Source of the DNA: Flavobacteriales bacterium
GTDB taxonomy: Bacteria > Bacteroidota > Bacteroidia > Flavobacteriales_F > PHOS-HE28
Length of the DNA: 64,000 nt
Assembly: GCA_016788635.1 (NCBI GenBank)
Contig: JAEUSU010000001.1
Location: forward strand, 1 to 64,000
Reading direction: 5' to 3'
Shown: positions 25,260-33,062 of the stretch, piece by piece
Numbering within the stretch: position 1 is the first letter of the stretch
Layout: each line of letters opens with the position of its first letter
Notes under the pieces: model-generated
What the model saw: the letters and a program-made list of their open reading frames with translations, nothing else
Databases searched by the model: none
What the model was told of the DNA's origin: nothing
Made by a program: the position numbers and the translations under genes

Positions 25260-25888
25260 CGCGCCGCGAGAAAGCCGCGTTCGTCGCCACGAAGCTCGCC
25301 GAGCTCTACCCGCGCACGACCATCCCGCTCGATCACGAAGACCCCTATACGTTGCTCGTGGCCGTGGTGCTCAGCGCGCAGTGCACGGATAAGAAGGTGA
25401 ACGAGATCACGCCGCTGCTCTTTGCCAAGGCGCGCACACCGCAGCAGATGGTGAAGCTGAGCGTGCAGCAGATCGAGGACATCATCCGCCCTTGCGGTTT
25501 GGCGCCTGCGAAGGCGAAAGGCATCCACGGGCTAAGCAGGATCATACTGGAGAATCATGGTGGCCAGGTCCCGAACACGCTGGGCGAGCTGGAAGCCCTG
25601 CCTTCCGTAGGCCACAAGACCGCCAGCGTGGTGATGGTGCAGGCCTTCGGCGTACCGGCCTTCCCGGTGGATACGCACATCCACCGGCTGGCCTGGCGTT
25701 GGGGCCTGAGCAACGGCAAAAGCGTGGAGCATACCGAGGCCGACCTGAAAAAGCTGTTCCCACAGGATGAATGGGCCGACCTGCACCTGCGCATCATCTA
25801 TTTCGGCCGCGCGCATTGCCCGGCCAAAGGACATGACCCTCGGAAATGCCCCATCTGCAGCGTGGTTGGGCGGCGCGCCCTATTCTGA
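25256..25888 (+). CDS. nth: Endonuclease III (DNA glycosylase/AP lyase), incomplete Fe-S ligand set
   Basis: GTG start at 25256, overlapping the DoxX stop, gives 210 residues, the usual length. The helix-hairpin-helix is LPSVGHKTA (115-123) with catalytic Lys121, and the catalytic Asp is Asp139 in FPVDTHIHR. It removes oxidised pyrimidines and cuts the abasic site in base excision repair. The C-terminal loop has Cys188, Cys198 and Cys201, but the fourth cluster Cys is absent: the sequence ends CSVVGRRALF. The normal spacing is C-x6-C-x2-C-x5-C, so the 4Fe-4S cluster may be lost or built differently. Confidence 0.93.
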   Translation: MTRREKAAFVATKLAELYPRTTIPLDHEDPYTLLVAVVLSAQCTDKKVNEITPLLFAKARTPQQMVKLSVQQIEDIIRPCGLAPAKAKGIHGLSRIILENHGGQVPNTLGELEALPSVGHKTASVVMVQAFGVPAFPVDTHIHRLAWRWGLSNGKSVEHTEADLKKLFPQDEWADLHLRIIYFGRAHCPAKGHDPRKCPICSVVGRRALF

Positions 25889-25909
25889 CCACCGCACGGC
25901 TGCGCGACC

Positions 25910-25917
25910 TACCTTCA
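25910..25917 (+). promoter_or_regulatory. -7-like box TACCTTCA for the lipoprotein gene
   Basis: TAnnTTC match, 21 nt before ATG 25939. Confidence 0.4.
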
Positions 25918-25938
25918 CCCGACCCTAAGCACCCGCAC

Positions 25939-26367
25939 ATGAGGTACCTGATCTTCATCCTGTTGTTGGCATCCTGCGAAGCGCATGAATCCATGGTGAG
26001 CAATGTCAACAACCAGGAGTACATCTTCATGAAGGAGAACGGCAAGACCTTCAAACGTGTGCTGCCCATCGATTGGGAGCCCCGGTATGAAGGTTCCTTC
26101 ATCCGAATAGACCGGAACCAGCGCGTCCTGGGAATGGACATCATACTGATCATGCCACGGATCCCTGTGAATATCCAGGGACACCAGCTCGTGCGGGTAT
26201 TCCGGCGCACGGCACCGAGCAATGCCCAAAGCTTTGATATCTGGGTGCCAGAGGATGCGGAACGGATCATCGGGGAGAGCATGCCACGTGACTTGGTCAA
26301 GGTGGGTCCGCACACCTGGCTTCGGCCCAATGAGTTCAGGCTGCAATTCACCCGCTCCGTTCAGTGA
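25939..26367 (+). CDS. Small lipoprotein of unknown function
   Basis: ATG 25939 opens MRYLIFILLLASCEAHES, a lipoprotein signal with lipobox LASC, so the protein should be acylated on Cys and held in a membrane. The 142-residue product has a mixed beta-rich body (FKRVLPIDWEPRYEGSFIRI, then RVFRRTAPSNAQSFDIWV) and no motif I can place. It stands alone between nth and the convergent M1 peptidase gene. Base composition is somewhat lower in GC than the neighbours. Confidence 0.75.
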   Translation: MRYLIFILLLASCEAHESMVSNVNNQEYIFMKENGKTFKRVLPIDWEPRYEGSFIRIDRNQRVLGMDIILIMPRIPVNIQGHQLVRVFRRTAPSNAQSFDIWVPEDAERIIGESMPRDLVKVGPHTWLRPNEFRLQFTRSVQ

Positions 26368-26453
26368 TCAACGATCACCGCGCCTGGACAAGGCAGGCCG
26401 AAGGACGTGACCCCGGTGCCCTGGGCCAGGCCTGCTGACCAGGACCAAAGCGG

Positions 26454-28892
26454 TCAACGCACCACCTCCACGCGGCGCTGACCAATCGGCAGGCCATCCG
26501 CATTGTGCACCTGCAGCACATACAGGCCAGGTGCCCATGCGCTCACGTCCACCACGCGTTCCCACGCGCCACCGGCCGCGAAGGCCTCACGATGGATGGT
26601 CCTGCCATCGCTGGCCACCACACGCAGGAAAAGCTGGCCAGCCACCGCCGTTCCGCGCACGGTCACTGCCTGAGCGGCGGGGATCGGGAATACTTGCAGA
26701 TCGCCCATTCCGCTGTGCTCCGCCACGCTCACAATGCCGGTGCCCTTCGCAAAGGCATACTGTCCTTTCCTCAACACATCAATGTCGATGTACCCACTGC
26801 CGTTCGTCAGCGGTCCAGTGGTTACCGTGATGTCCGGTGCGATGGTCCAGGGGTCGGTGGGGCGCTCGCGATAGACCAATGTGGCGTCTTGTTCCGTAAG
26901 GTCGAACAGGTCATGGTCCAGATCGCTGGGCGCAACGGCACTGTAGTACACGCGCCCTTTGAGCACCGTACCCGCCGGCCAGATGCCATCCACGTTCCAA
27001 TAGTGCACACTAGAGATCTGATCGATGCCCCAGCCCACCTGGTCGGTATCCGGACCACTCCAAATATGGTCCACGCGGAAAAGGGTGCTGTCCGTAATGG
27101 TCACCGGATAAAGCCGGAAGTCCACCCATGGCAGCACCGATGAGAAGCCGGTGCCCGGCGCGATCATGAACTCATGGTCCAAACGATTCTGGTTCAGGCG
27201 TGTGTGGCCATTCAGCACGGCCATCACCGGTTGGAAGGGAGCCTGCACAGCGAGCGTGGTGAACTCTCCAGAAGCGGTGATGGTGTATTCCGCGCGCTGC
27301 CGGTCCGCACCGATCAGCGTCAGGTCTACCGGCACCTGCTCATGGTAAACCGAGGTGCCCCGGAGCTTCTGGCGGATGTCGAGGTCCACATTCCACTGCC
27401 CCCCCACGGGCTGGCTGTTCATGTCGTACACCTCGAACGCCGCGAAGCCCGGCTCGAACACCCATGCATTGAAGAAGGGATCCATGTCCACACCTGTCTG
27501 GGCCTCGATGGCATCGCGGAACTGCTCCGGGGTGATGGTGCTGTTCACCAGATCGGCCTGAATGCCGCTCATGGCCACACGGAAAAGGCTGTCGCCGAGA
27601 TAGCCGCGCATGTTGTGCATCACTGAAGCGCCCTTGTAGTAGGTGTGCAGGCCATAGATATACGGGTCCGGCATGGGCGAGAGCGGCTGGAAGCCACCAT
27701 CCTGCACATGGGCCTGGCGCAGCACATAGAGCTGGTTGTCCTTTACGGCTTTCACCAAGGCGGGCCTCCCGCCGATCCATTCCTCCACCAGATGGTCCGT
27801 GTACTCGGCAGGCCCCTCCTTCAGCCACATGTCGTTGTGCACGAAGGGCGTTACGGCATCGCCCCACCAGTGGTGTCCCAGCTCATGCGCCAGCAGGCCG
27901 CGGTTGTTCTGGATGGTCTGGCCGGTCATGAACTGTGGATAGGCGATGTTCGTGGGGATCTCCAATGCGCCATCGGTGGTGAGCACGTAACCCACGCGGC
28001 CCCAGATGTAGGGGCCGTACCAGAACTCGCCCGCATCAATGGCCGCACCCACGTCCACCATCTTGGCGATCATGGCCGAAAGCTGCGGGGCCTTGGCCGT
28101 CAGACGAACGGGAATGGGACCGTTGGCGCCGGTGTGCACGTAGTCATGGTCCTGATAGGCCGCCACCGCAATGGCTGAAAGGTGCGTGGGGATGGGTTGG
28201 TTGAGGGCGAACGAGCGGATCACGGTATCGCCACCAAGCGTGGTTTCGCCAAGGAAGTCACCCTGGCAGTGGGCACGGTAGGTACCGGAGCTTATCACAT
28301 GGTAGGTGTAGGTGGCACGCTCCACGAACGAGTCAAAACAGGGATACCACACCTTGCCGAAATTGGGCGGTATGCTCGTGAGCCCGATGCCCAGGTTGTA
28401 GATGTACTGCGATTCGAAATAGAAACCACCCCATTGCGGATCACGATGCGGAGTACCACGGTAATGCACGGTGATCTCCAGCGTGTCCCCCAAGGCAGGC
28501 GCGCTGTCGAAGTCCACCCGCAGGAACTGGCCATCATAAGCGAACGCCAGCGTTCCTGATGGGGTGGTCACCGAATCCACGGTGAGCTGGTACAGGTCGA
28601 AGCGGATGAAGTCCTGGCCCGCCATCAAGGGTGTGAAGGTGACCGTGGTGCTGGCCTTGATCACGGCTCCGGCATAGTCCGTCACATCGATGCGGATCTC
28701 ATAGTGCAGGATGTCGAAAGTGTCGCTGCGGGCAATGGTCTCGTCAATGAGCGCACGATCCGCTGCAGAAGGAGGCACAGGTGCACCCCCTTTGTTGCGG
28801 AAGTAGTGGCAACCGAAGCGCTCAGGTTGCGCCCATGCGGCGGCTTGAAGGGTCAATAGGAAGGCCAGGACAGGGGTACGGACGTGCATCAT
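26454..28892 (-). CDS. M1-family aminopeptidase with T9SS type A sorting domain
   Basis: An 812-residue secreted protein starting at ATG 28892 or the next codon. It has a signal peptide (residues 2-22), then an M1 N-terminal saddle domain. The zinc motif is HELGHH at 336-341 with Glu359 in WLKEGPAEY; the exopeptidase motif reads GALEIP (308-313) instead of GAMEN. The C-terminal 80 residues form a T9SS type A sorting domain (LQVFPIPAAQAVTVRG to GQRRVEVVR), which would send it across the outer membrane and attach it to the surface. It probably degrades external peptides. A TAGATTCG box is at 28917. Confidence 0.9.
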   Translation of the reverse strand: MMHVRTPVLAFLLTLQAAAWAQPERFGCHYFRNKGGAPVPPSAADRALIDETIARSDTFDILHYEIRIDVTDYAGAVIKASTTVTFTPLMAGQDFIRFDLYQLTVDSVTTPSGTLAFAYDGQFLRVDFDSAPALGDTLEITVHYRGTPHRDPQWGGFYFESQYIYNLGIGLTSIPPNFGKVWYPCFDSFVERATYTYHVISSGTYRAHCQGDFLGETTLGGDTVIRSFALNQPIPTHLSAIAVAAYQDHDYVHTGANGPIPVRLTAKAPQLSAMIAKMVDVGAAIDAGEFWYGPYIWGRVGYVLTTDGALEIPTNIAYPQFMTGQTIQNNRGLLAHELGHHWWGDAVTPFVHNDMWLKEGPAEYTDHLVEEWIGGRPALVKAVKDNQLYVLRQAHVQDGGFQPLSPMPDPYIYGLHTYYKGASVMHNMRGYLGDSLFRVAMSGIQADLVNSTITPEQFRDAIEAQTGVDMDPFFNAWVFEPGFAAFEVYDMNSQPVGGQWNVDLDIRQKLRGTSVYHEQVPVDLTLIGADRQRAEYTITASGEFTTLAVQAPFQPVMAVLNGHTRLNQNRLDHEFMIAPGTGFSSVLPWVDFRLYPVTITDSTLFRVDHIWSGPDTDQVGWGIDQISSVHYWNVDGIWPAGTVLKGRVYYSAVAPSDLDHDLFDLTEQDATLVYRERPTDPWTIAPDITVTTGPLTNGSGYIDIDVLRKGQYAFAKGTGIVSVAEHSGMGDLQVFPIPAAQAVTVRGTAVAGQLFLRVVASDGRTIHREAFAAGGAWERVVDVSAWAPGLYVLQVHNADGLPIGQRRVEVVR

Positions 28893-28916
28893 GCCGGGGA
28901 AGGGATGTGGGAAGCA

Positions 28917-28924
28917 CGAATCTA
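28917..28924 (-). promoter_or_regulatory. -7 box TAGATTCG for the T9SS M1 peptidase
   Basis: TAnnTTCG match, 24 nt before ATG 28892. Confidence 0.45.
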
Positions 28925-28957
28925 CATCGGGCTGGCTGACCGGAAGGGGTGAAAAGC

Positions 28958-28986
28958 GAACGGTCCCGGGGTGGCCGGGACCGTTC
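28958..28986 (-). terminator. Rho-independent terminator after the 56-residue small gene
   Basis: GAACGGTCCCGG (28958-28969) and CCGGGACCGTTC (28975-28986) form a perfect 12-bp stem with loop GGTGG. It lies 20 nt past the stop at 29007 and is followed on the minus strand by GCTTTTC. Confidence 0.8.
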
Positions 28987-29006
28987 CAAGAACTGTGCGG
29001 GGTCGT

Positions 29007-29177
29007 TCAGTTCAACACCAGGGCGATCTCACCCACCGGAGGCGCGTCCACCACAGCCACGGCCTTGCTGTAGGCCAGGATGGCATCGAGGGTGGCCTTG
29101 CGGGGGCCCGGTTCCAGGTGTAGACTGTGGCGGCGGATGCGTGAAGGGCGTTGCTGGGTAGAGTTCCGAAGCTTCAT
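29007..29177 (-). CDS. Small protein, 56 residues, function unknown
   Basis: ATG 29177 to TGA 29007 reads MKLRNSTQQRPSRIRRHSLH, a basic N-terminus, then a C-terminal part TLDAILAYSKAVAVVDAPPV ending in IALVLN. The word IL-x-YSK-x2 followed by a beta-like end with terminal LN is one I associate with small conserved Bacteroidota proteins. It has its own strong terminator and sits 124 nt downstream of the ECF sigma gene's stop, past another terminator, so it is a separate unit. The role is unknown. Confidence 0.65.
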   Translation of the reverse strand: MKLRNSTQQRPSRIRRHSLHLEPGPRKATLDAILAYSKAVAVVDAPPVGEIALVLN

Positions 29178-29252
29178 GCAGGTGTGTGGTTTGGTGTTTT
29201 CGGTTTCCTAACGCCCCCCTTACCCGGCTTATTGCATACCCCCAAAAGCAAC

Positions 29253-29278
29253 GCGTCCCGGCCATCGGGCCGGGACGC
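29253..29278 (-). terminator. Rho-independent terminator after the ECF sigma gene
   Basis: GCGTCCCGGCC (29253-29263) and GGCCGGGACGC (29268-29278) form a perfect 11-bp stem with loop ATCG, then a T-containing stretch GTTGCTTTTG on the minus strand, about 23 nt after the stop. Confidence 0.8.
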
Positions 29279-29301
29279 TGAAGCCTTGTACCGTCCATCG
29301 C

Positions 29302-29895
29302 TCAGGCCCGGTGCATCTGCATCTCGTGCTTGCGGATGAGCTTGCGCATGTTGATGAGCGCATACCGCATGCGGCCCAGGGCGGTATTGATGCTCACCCC
29401 GGTGTGCTCAGCGATCTCCTTGAAGCTCATGCCCAGGTAGGTGCGCATGACCACCACCTCGCGTTGCTCCTCGGGCAGGTGTTCGATCAGCTTGCGGACA
29501 TCCTCATCGATCTGCACGTTCACCATGCGCTGCTCCACGTTCTGCCCGGGCTGGGCGATGGTGGCGAACACGTCGTGGTCGTCATGGCTGCGCACCGTGG
29601 GCATCTTCTTTCCGCGCCGGAAATGGTCGATCACCAGGTTGTGGGCAATGCGCATCACCCAAGGCAGGAATTTGCCCTCCTCGTTGTAGCGCCCCCCTTT
29701 CAGGGTGTTCACCACCTTGATGAAGGTCTCCTGGAAGAGGTCCTCGGTGGCCTCGCGGTCGCGGACCATGAGGTAGATGTGCGACCACACCTTGCGCTTG
29801 TGGCGATGCAGCAGCGTTTCGAAAGCTTGCTCGTGCCCCGCGATGTAGCGGTCAACGAGCTCCTGGTCTGTGAGCACCTTGGTCAGCATGGACAT
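29302..29895 (-). CDS. ECF-type RNA polymerase sigma-70 factor
   Basis: A 197-residue sigma factor. Region 2 spans about 15-95 (AFETLLHRHKRKVWSHIYLM, then EDLFQETFIKVVNTL, then FLPWVMRIAHNLVIDHFRR). Region 4 is at about 135-190 (LPEEQREVVVMRTYLGMSFK, EIAEHTGVSINTALGRMRYA). The ATG at 29889 (MLTKV) is an equally possible start. No anti-sigma gene is adjacent, since the neighbours are the small gene and divergent uvrA, so it may be regulated by other means. It is a typical Bacteroidota RpoE-like factor. Confidence 0.93.
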   Translation of the reverse strand: MSMLTKVLTDQELVDRYIAGHEQAFETLLHRHKRKVWSHIYLMVRDREATEDLFQETFIKVVNTLKGGRYNEEGKFLPWVMRIAHNLVIDHFRRGKKMPTVRSHDDHDVFATIAQPGQNVEQRMVNVQIDEDVRKLIEHLPEEQREVVVMRTYLGMSFKEIAEHTGVSINTALGRMRYALINMRKLIRKHEMQMHRA

Positions 29896-30114
29896 ACCCT
29901 GTTTGAGGTCCGTTTGGATCGGAGAACGTGGGGTAGTGTCGTGCTATGCTGATCGTGTTAGGTCCGGCGAGTGCGGAGTGGTGCGTGGTGTGGTATAGAC
30001 GCGTACCGGGGGGAGAACGTTGCCTGTTGTGGAGTATTGTGATCCGGGTGAACTTCCTTACGCCCCTGGTTGTCCAAAGATAGGTGAACCGGTCCGGACC
30101 GGGCTACCGGAACC

Positions 30115-30122
30115 TAAATTCG
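30115..30122 (+). promoter_or_regulatory. -7 box TAAATTCG, 8 nt before the TTG start of uvrA
   Basis: TAnnTTCG match. It lies inside the longest open frame, so it argues for a start further downstream. Confidence 0.45.
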
Positions 30123-30130
30123 CGCCGCCT

Positions 30131-33004
30131 TTGCCTACCCCATCCGACACCTCGCTCGCCCGCCAGGCGGCCCCGAACGGCCGCCAGGAGCAGTTGCGCC
30201 GCAGCCTTTCCGGAGTGATACGTGTGGAAGGCGCCCGGGTGCACAACCTGAAGAACATCGACGTGGATGTGCCCCGCGGTCGCTTCGTGGTCATTACCGG
30301 CCTGAGCGGCAGTGGGAAAAGCAGCCTGGCTTTCGACACGTTGTATGCTGAAGGACAGCGTCGTTATGTGGAGAGCCTGAGCAGCTATGCCCGCCAGTTC
30401 ATGGGCCGGCTGGAAAAGCCGGACGTGGACCGTATCACGGGCATCAGCCCCGCCATTGCCATCGAGCAGAAGGTGATGACGCGCAACCCGCGCAGCACCG
30501 TGGGCACCAGCACGGAGATCTACGACCATCTCAAGTTGCTCTTTGCCAGGATAGGCCGCACCATAAGCCCGGTGAGCGGCGAAGAAGTGAAGCGCGATAC
30601 CGTGGAGGACGTGGTGGCCGCTGTGAACGCCCTGCCAGCGGGAGGCCATGTGCTCATTCTATGCCCGGTGAGCATACCACCCGGCCGCGTGGCGCGTGAG
30701 CATCTGGACCTTCTGCAGCAGCAGGGCTATGCCCGCATCCATGCGGAAGGGGCCGTTCACCGGATCGACGACCTGCTCACCACCAAGGAACTTCCGGCGC
30801 AGCCCTGGCAGCTGGTGTTGGACCGCGTGACCGTGAGCCCGGCAGACCAGGACACGGAGAGCCGTGTGGCGGATAGTGCGGAGACCGCCTTTTTCGAAGG
30901 TCAGGGCACGTGCATCATTCTCGGCGCGGATGCGAAGGGGCGTGAGGTCAGACGCACGTTCAGCGATCGGTTCGAGCGTGACGGCATCACCTTCGAGGAG
31001 CCCGTACCCAACCTTTTCAGCTTCAACGACCCCGTGGGCGCCTGCCCCACCTGCGAAGGCTACGGCAACGTCATCGGCATAGACCCCGACCTGGTGGTGC
31101 CGGACAAAACCTTGAGCGTTTACGATGGCTGCGTGGCACCCTGGCGCGGCGAGAAGCTCAGCGAGTGGCGGGATGATTTCATTTCGAAGAGCGCGAAGTT
31201 CGACTTCCCCATACACCGCGCGTATCGTGACCTGACCGGGGAGCAGCATGAACTGCTATGGAAGGGCGCCAAGGGCCTGCATGGCATTGACGCCTTCTTC
31301 CGCTATTGCGAGGAGAAGAGCTACAAGATCCAGTATCGTGTGCTGGCCAGCCGCTACCGCGGCAAGACCATCTGCGGCAACTGCAGTGGTTCGCGCCTGC
31401 GCAAGGAATCCGGTTACGTAAAGGTCGCCGGTCATACCATCACGGACCTCGTGCGCATACCCGTGGCGGAATGCCTTGGCTTCTTCGAAGAACTGCACCT
31501 GGACCCGCATGATGCACGCATCGCGGAGCGCCTGTTGAAGGAGATCACCAACAGGCTTCGATACCTGGTGGAAGTAGGTGTGGGCTACCTTACCCTCGAC
31601 CGTCGCAGCAACACGCTCAGTGGTGGAGAGACCCAACGCATAGACCTGGCCACCTCGCTTGGCAGCAGCCTGGTGGGCAGCCTGTACATCCTGGATGAGC
31701 CCAGCATCGGATTACATCCGCGCGACACCCAGCGGCTGATCGGCGTGCTGAAGCAACTTCGCGACCTGGGCAACACTGTGATCGTGGTGGAGCACGATGA
31801 GGAGGTGATGCGCGCCGCCGACCACATCATAGACATGGGTCCAGAGGCGGGTACACTGGGGGGGCGAGTGGTGTTCAGCGGTCCGCACGCCGACCTGCTG
31901 CATGCCGAGAGCCTCACTGCACGCTACCTCACCGGCCGCATGCGCATCACCGCACCGGAACGGCGCCGTCCCGTGAAGGACCGCATCACCATCCGCGGTG
32001 CGCGGGAGAACAACTTGAAGGACATCGACGTGGCCTTTCCGCTTCACATGCTCACCGTGGTCACCGGGGTGAGCGGCAGTGGAAAGACCACCTTGGTGAA
32101 GCGCATCCTCCACCCTGCTCTGAAGCGGGAACTGGAGGGCTTCAGCGAACGCCCTGGAGAGCACCGAGTCATCGAGGGGGACATCCAACGGATACAAGCC
32201 GTGGAACTGCTGGACCAGAACCCGATCGGCCGTTCCTCGCGCAGCAACCCGGTGACCTATGTGAAGGCATGGGATGACGTGCGCCAATTGTACAGCGACC
32301 TGGAGATCTCCAAAGTGCGCGGGTACAAGCCGGCATACTTCTCCTTCAATGTGGACGGCGGACGCTGCGAGACCTGCCAGGGCGAGGGTGAAGTGCTCAT
32401 CGAAATGCAGTTCATGGCGGACATTCACCTGCGCTGCGATGCCTGCAAAGGGCGCCGATTCAAGGACGAGATACTGGATGCGAAGTTCGCCGGCCGCGAT
32501 GTGGCCGAACTGCTGGAGATGACCGTGGACGATGCGATCACCTTTTTTGAGGAACACGCTGCGACCACCAGTGCATGTGCCCGCATTGTTGGAAAACTGC
32601 GCCCCCTGCGCGAAACAGGCCTGGGGTATGTGCAGCTCGGACAAAGCAGCAGCACGCTCAGCGGGGGCGAAGCCCAGCGCATCAAGCTGGCCAGCTTCCT
32701 CACCAAGGGCCAGGAGGAGCGCCCCACCCTCTTCATATTCGACGAGCCCACCACCGGACTGCACACGCACGACGTGGCCAAACTGCTGCACGCCTTGCAG
32801 GCCCTGATCGCCAACGGGCACAGTGTGGTGGTGATCGAGCACAACATGGAGGTGGTGCGCTGTGCGGACCACGTGATCGACCTGGGACCTGAAGCAGGTG
32901 ATGCTGGTGGTCAGGTGGTGTTCACAGGAACACCGGACGAGCTGGCGGGACGCCAGGACCTGTATACAGGCCAGGCCTTGGCGGCGGTGTTCTCCCGCAG
33001 CTGA
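30131..33004 (+). CDS. uvrA: Excinuclease ABC subunit A (UvrA), lineage variant lacking part of the first zinc site
   Basis: No ATG lies before the first domain. I prefer TTG 30131, which is 8 nt after a TAAATTCG box. TTG 30020, TTG 30194 and GTG 30215 are alternatives. Domains: Walker A ITGLSGSGKSS, signature LSGGETQ, Walker B ILDEPSIGLH; then second ATPase VTGVSGSGKTT, LSGGEAQ and FIFDEPTTGLH. The insertion zinc site has CETC and CDAC in the second half, and CPTC and CGNC in the first half. The first CxxC pair of the canonical N-terminal zinc finger is missing, replaced by FERDGITFEEP. It scans DNA for lesions with UvrB. The Balon-like gene follows after 58 nt. Confidence 0.92.
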   Translation: MPTPSDTSLARQAAPNGRQEQLRRSLSGVIRVEGARVHNLKNIDVDVPRGRFVVITGLSGSGKSSLAFDTLYAEGQRRYVESLSSYARQFMGRLEKPDVDRITGISPAIAIEQKVMTRNPRSTVGTSTEIYDHLKLLFARIGRTISPVSGEEVKRDTVEDVVAAVNALPAGGHVLILCPVSIPPGRVAREHLDLLQQQGYARIHAEGAVHRIDDLLTTKELPAQPWQLVLDRVTVSPADQDTESRVADSAETAFFEGQGTCIILGADAKGREVRRTFSDRFERDGITFEEPVPNLFSFNDPVGACPTCEGYGNVIGIDPDLVVPDKTLSVYDGCVAPWRGEKLSEWRDDFISKSAKFDFPIHRAYRDLTGEQHELLWKGAKGLHGIDAFFRYCEEKSYKIQYRVLASRYRGKTICGNCSGSRLRKESGYVKVAGHTITDLVRIPVAECLGFFEELHLDPHDARIAERLLKEITNRLRYLVEVGVGYLTLDRRSNTLSGGETQRIDLATSLGSSLVGSLYILDEPSIGLHPRDTQRLIGVLKQLRDLGNTVIVVEHDEEVMRAADHIIDMGPEAGTLGGRVVFSGPHADLLHAESLTARYLTGRMRITAPERRRPVKDRITIRGARENNLKDIDVAFPLHMLTVVTGVSGSGKTTLVKRILHPALKRELEGFSERPGEHRVIEGDIQRIQAVELLDQNPIGRSSRSNPVTYVKAWDDVRQLYSDLEISKVRGYKPAYFSFNVDGGRCETCQGEGEVLIEMQFMADIHLRCDACKGRRFKDEILDAKFAGRDVAELLEMTVDDAITFFEEHAATTSACARIVGKLRPLRETGLGYVQLGQSSSTLSGGEAQRIKLASFLTKGQEERPTLFIFDEPTTGLHTHDVAKLLHALQALIANGHSVVVIEHNMEVVRCADHVIDLGPEAGDAGGQVVFTGTPDELAGRQDLYTGQALAAVFSRS

Positions 33005-33036
33005 CATCGATCAGCACGCTGGGCTGGTTGCGGACT

Positions 33037-33044
33037 TAGCTTCG
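33037..33044 (+). promoter_or_regulatory. -7 box TAGCTTCG for the baeRF gene
   Basis: TAnnTTCG match, 18 nt before ATG 33063, so the gene can be expressed apart from uvrA. Confidence 0.5.
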
Positions 33045-33062
33045 GAGTCCATACCAAGTGTC

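Noticed and set aside
26392..26430. GCAGGCC/GGCCTGC inverted words between the lipoprotein and M1 genes
   Set aside because: Short arms with a long spacer in GC-rich sequence; expected by chance.
30020..30130. N-terminal extension of UvrA to TTG 30020
   Set aside because: The Cys/Pro-rich stretch is unlike UvrA and contains the TAAATTCG promoter box.
31712..33007. 431-residue minus-strand frame
   Set aside because: Shadow of uvrA; composition is low-complexity and no motif is seen.
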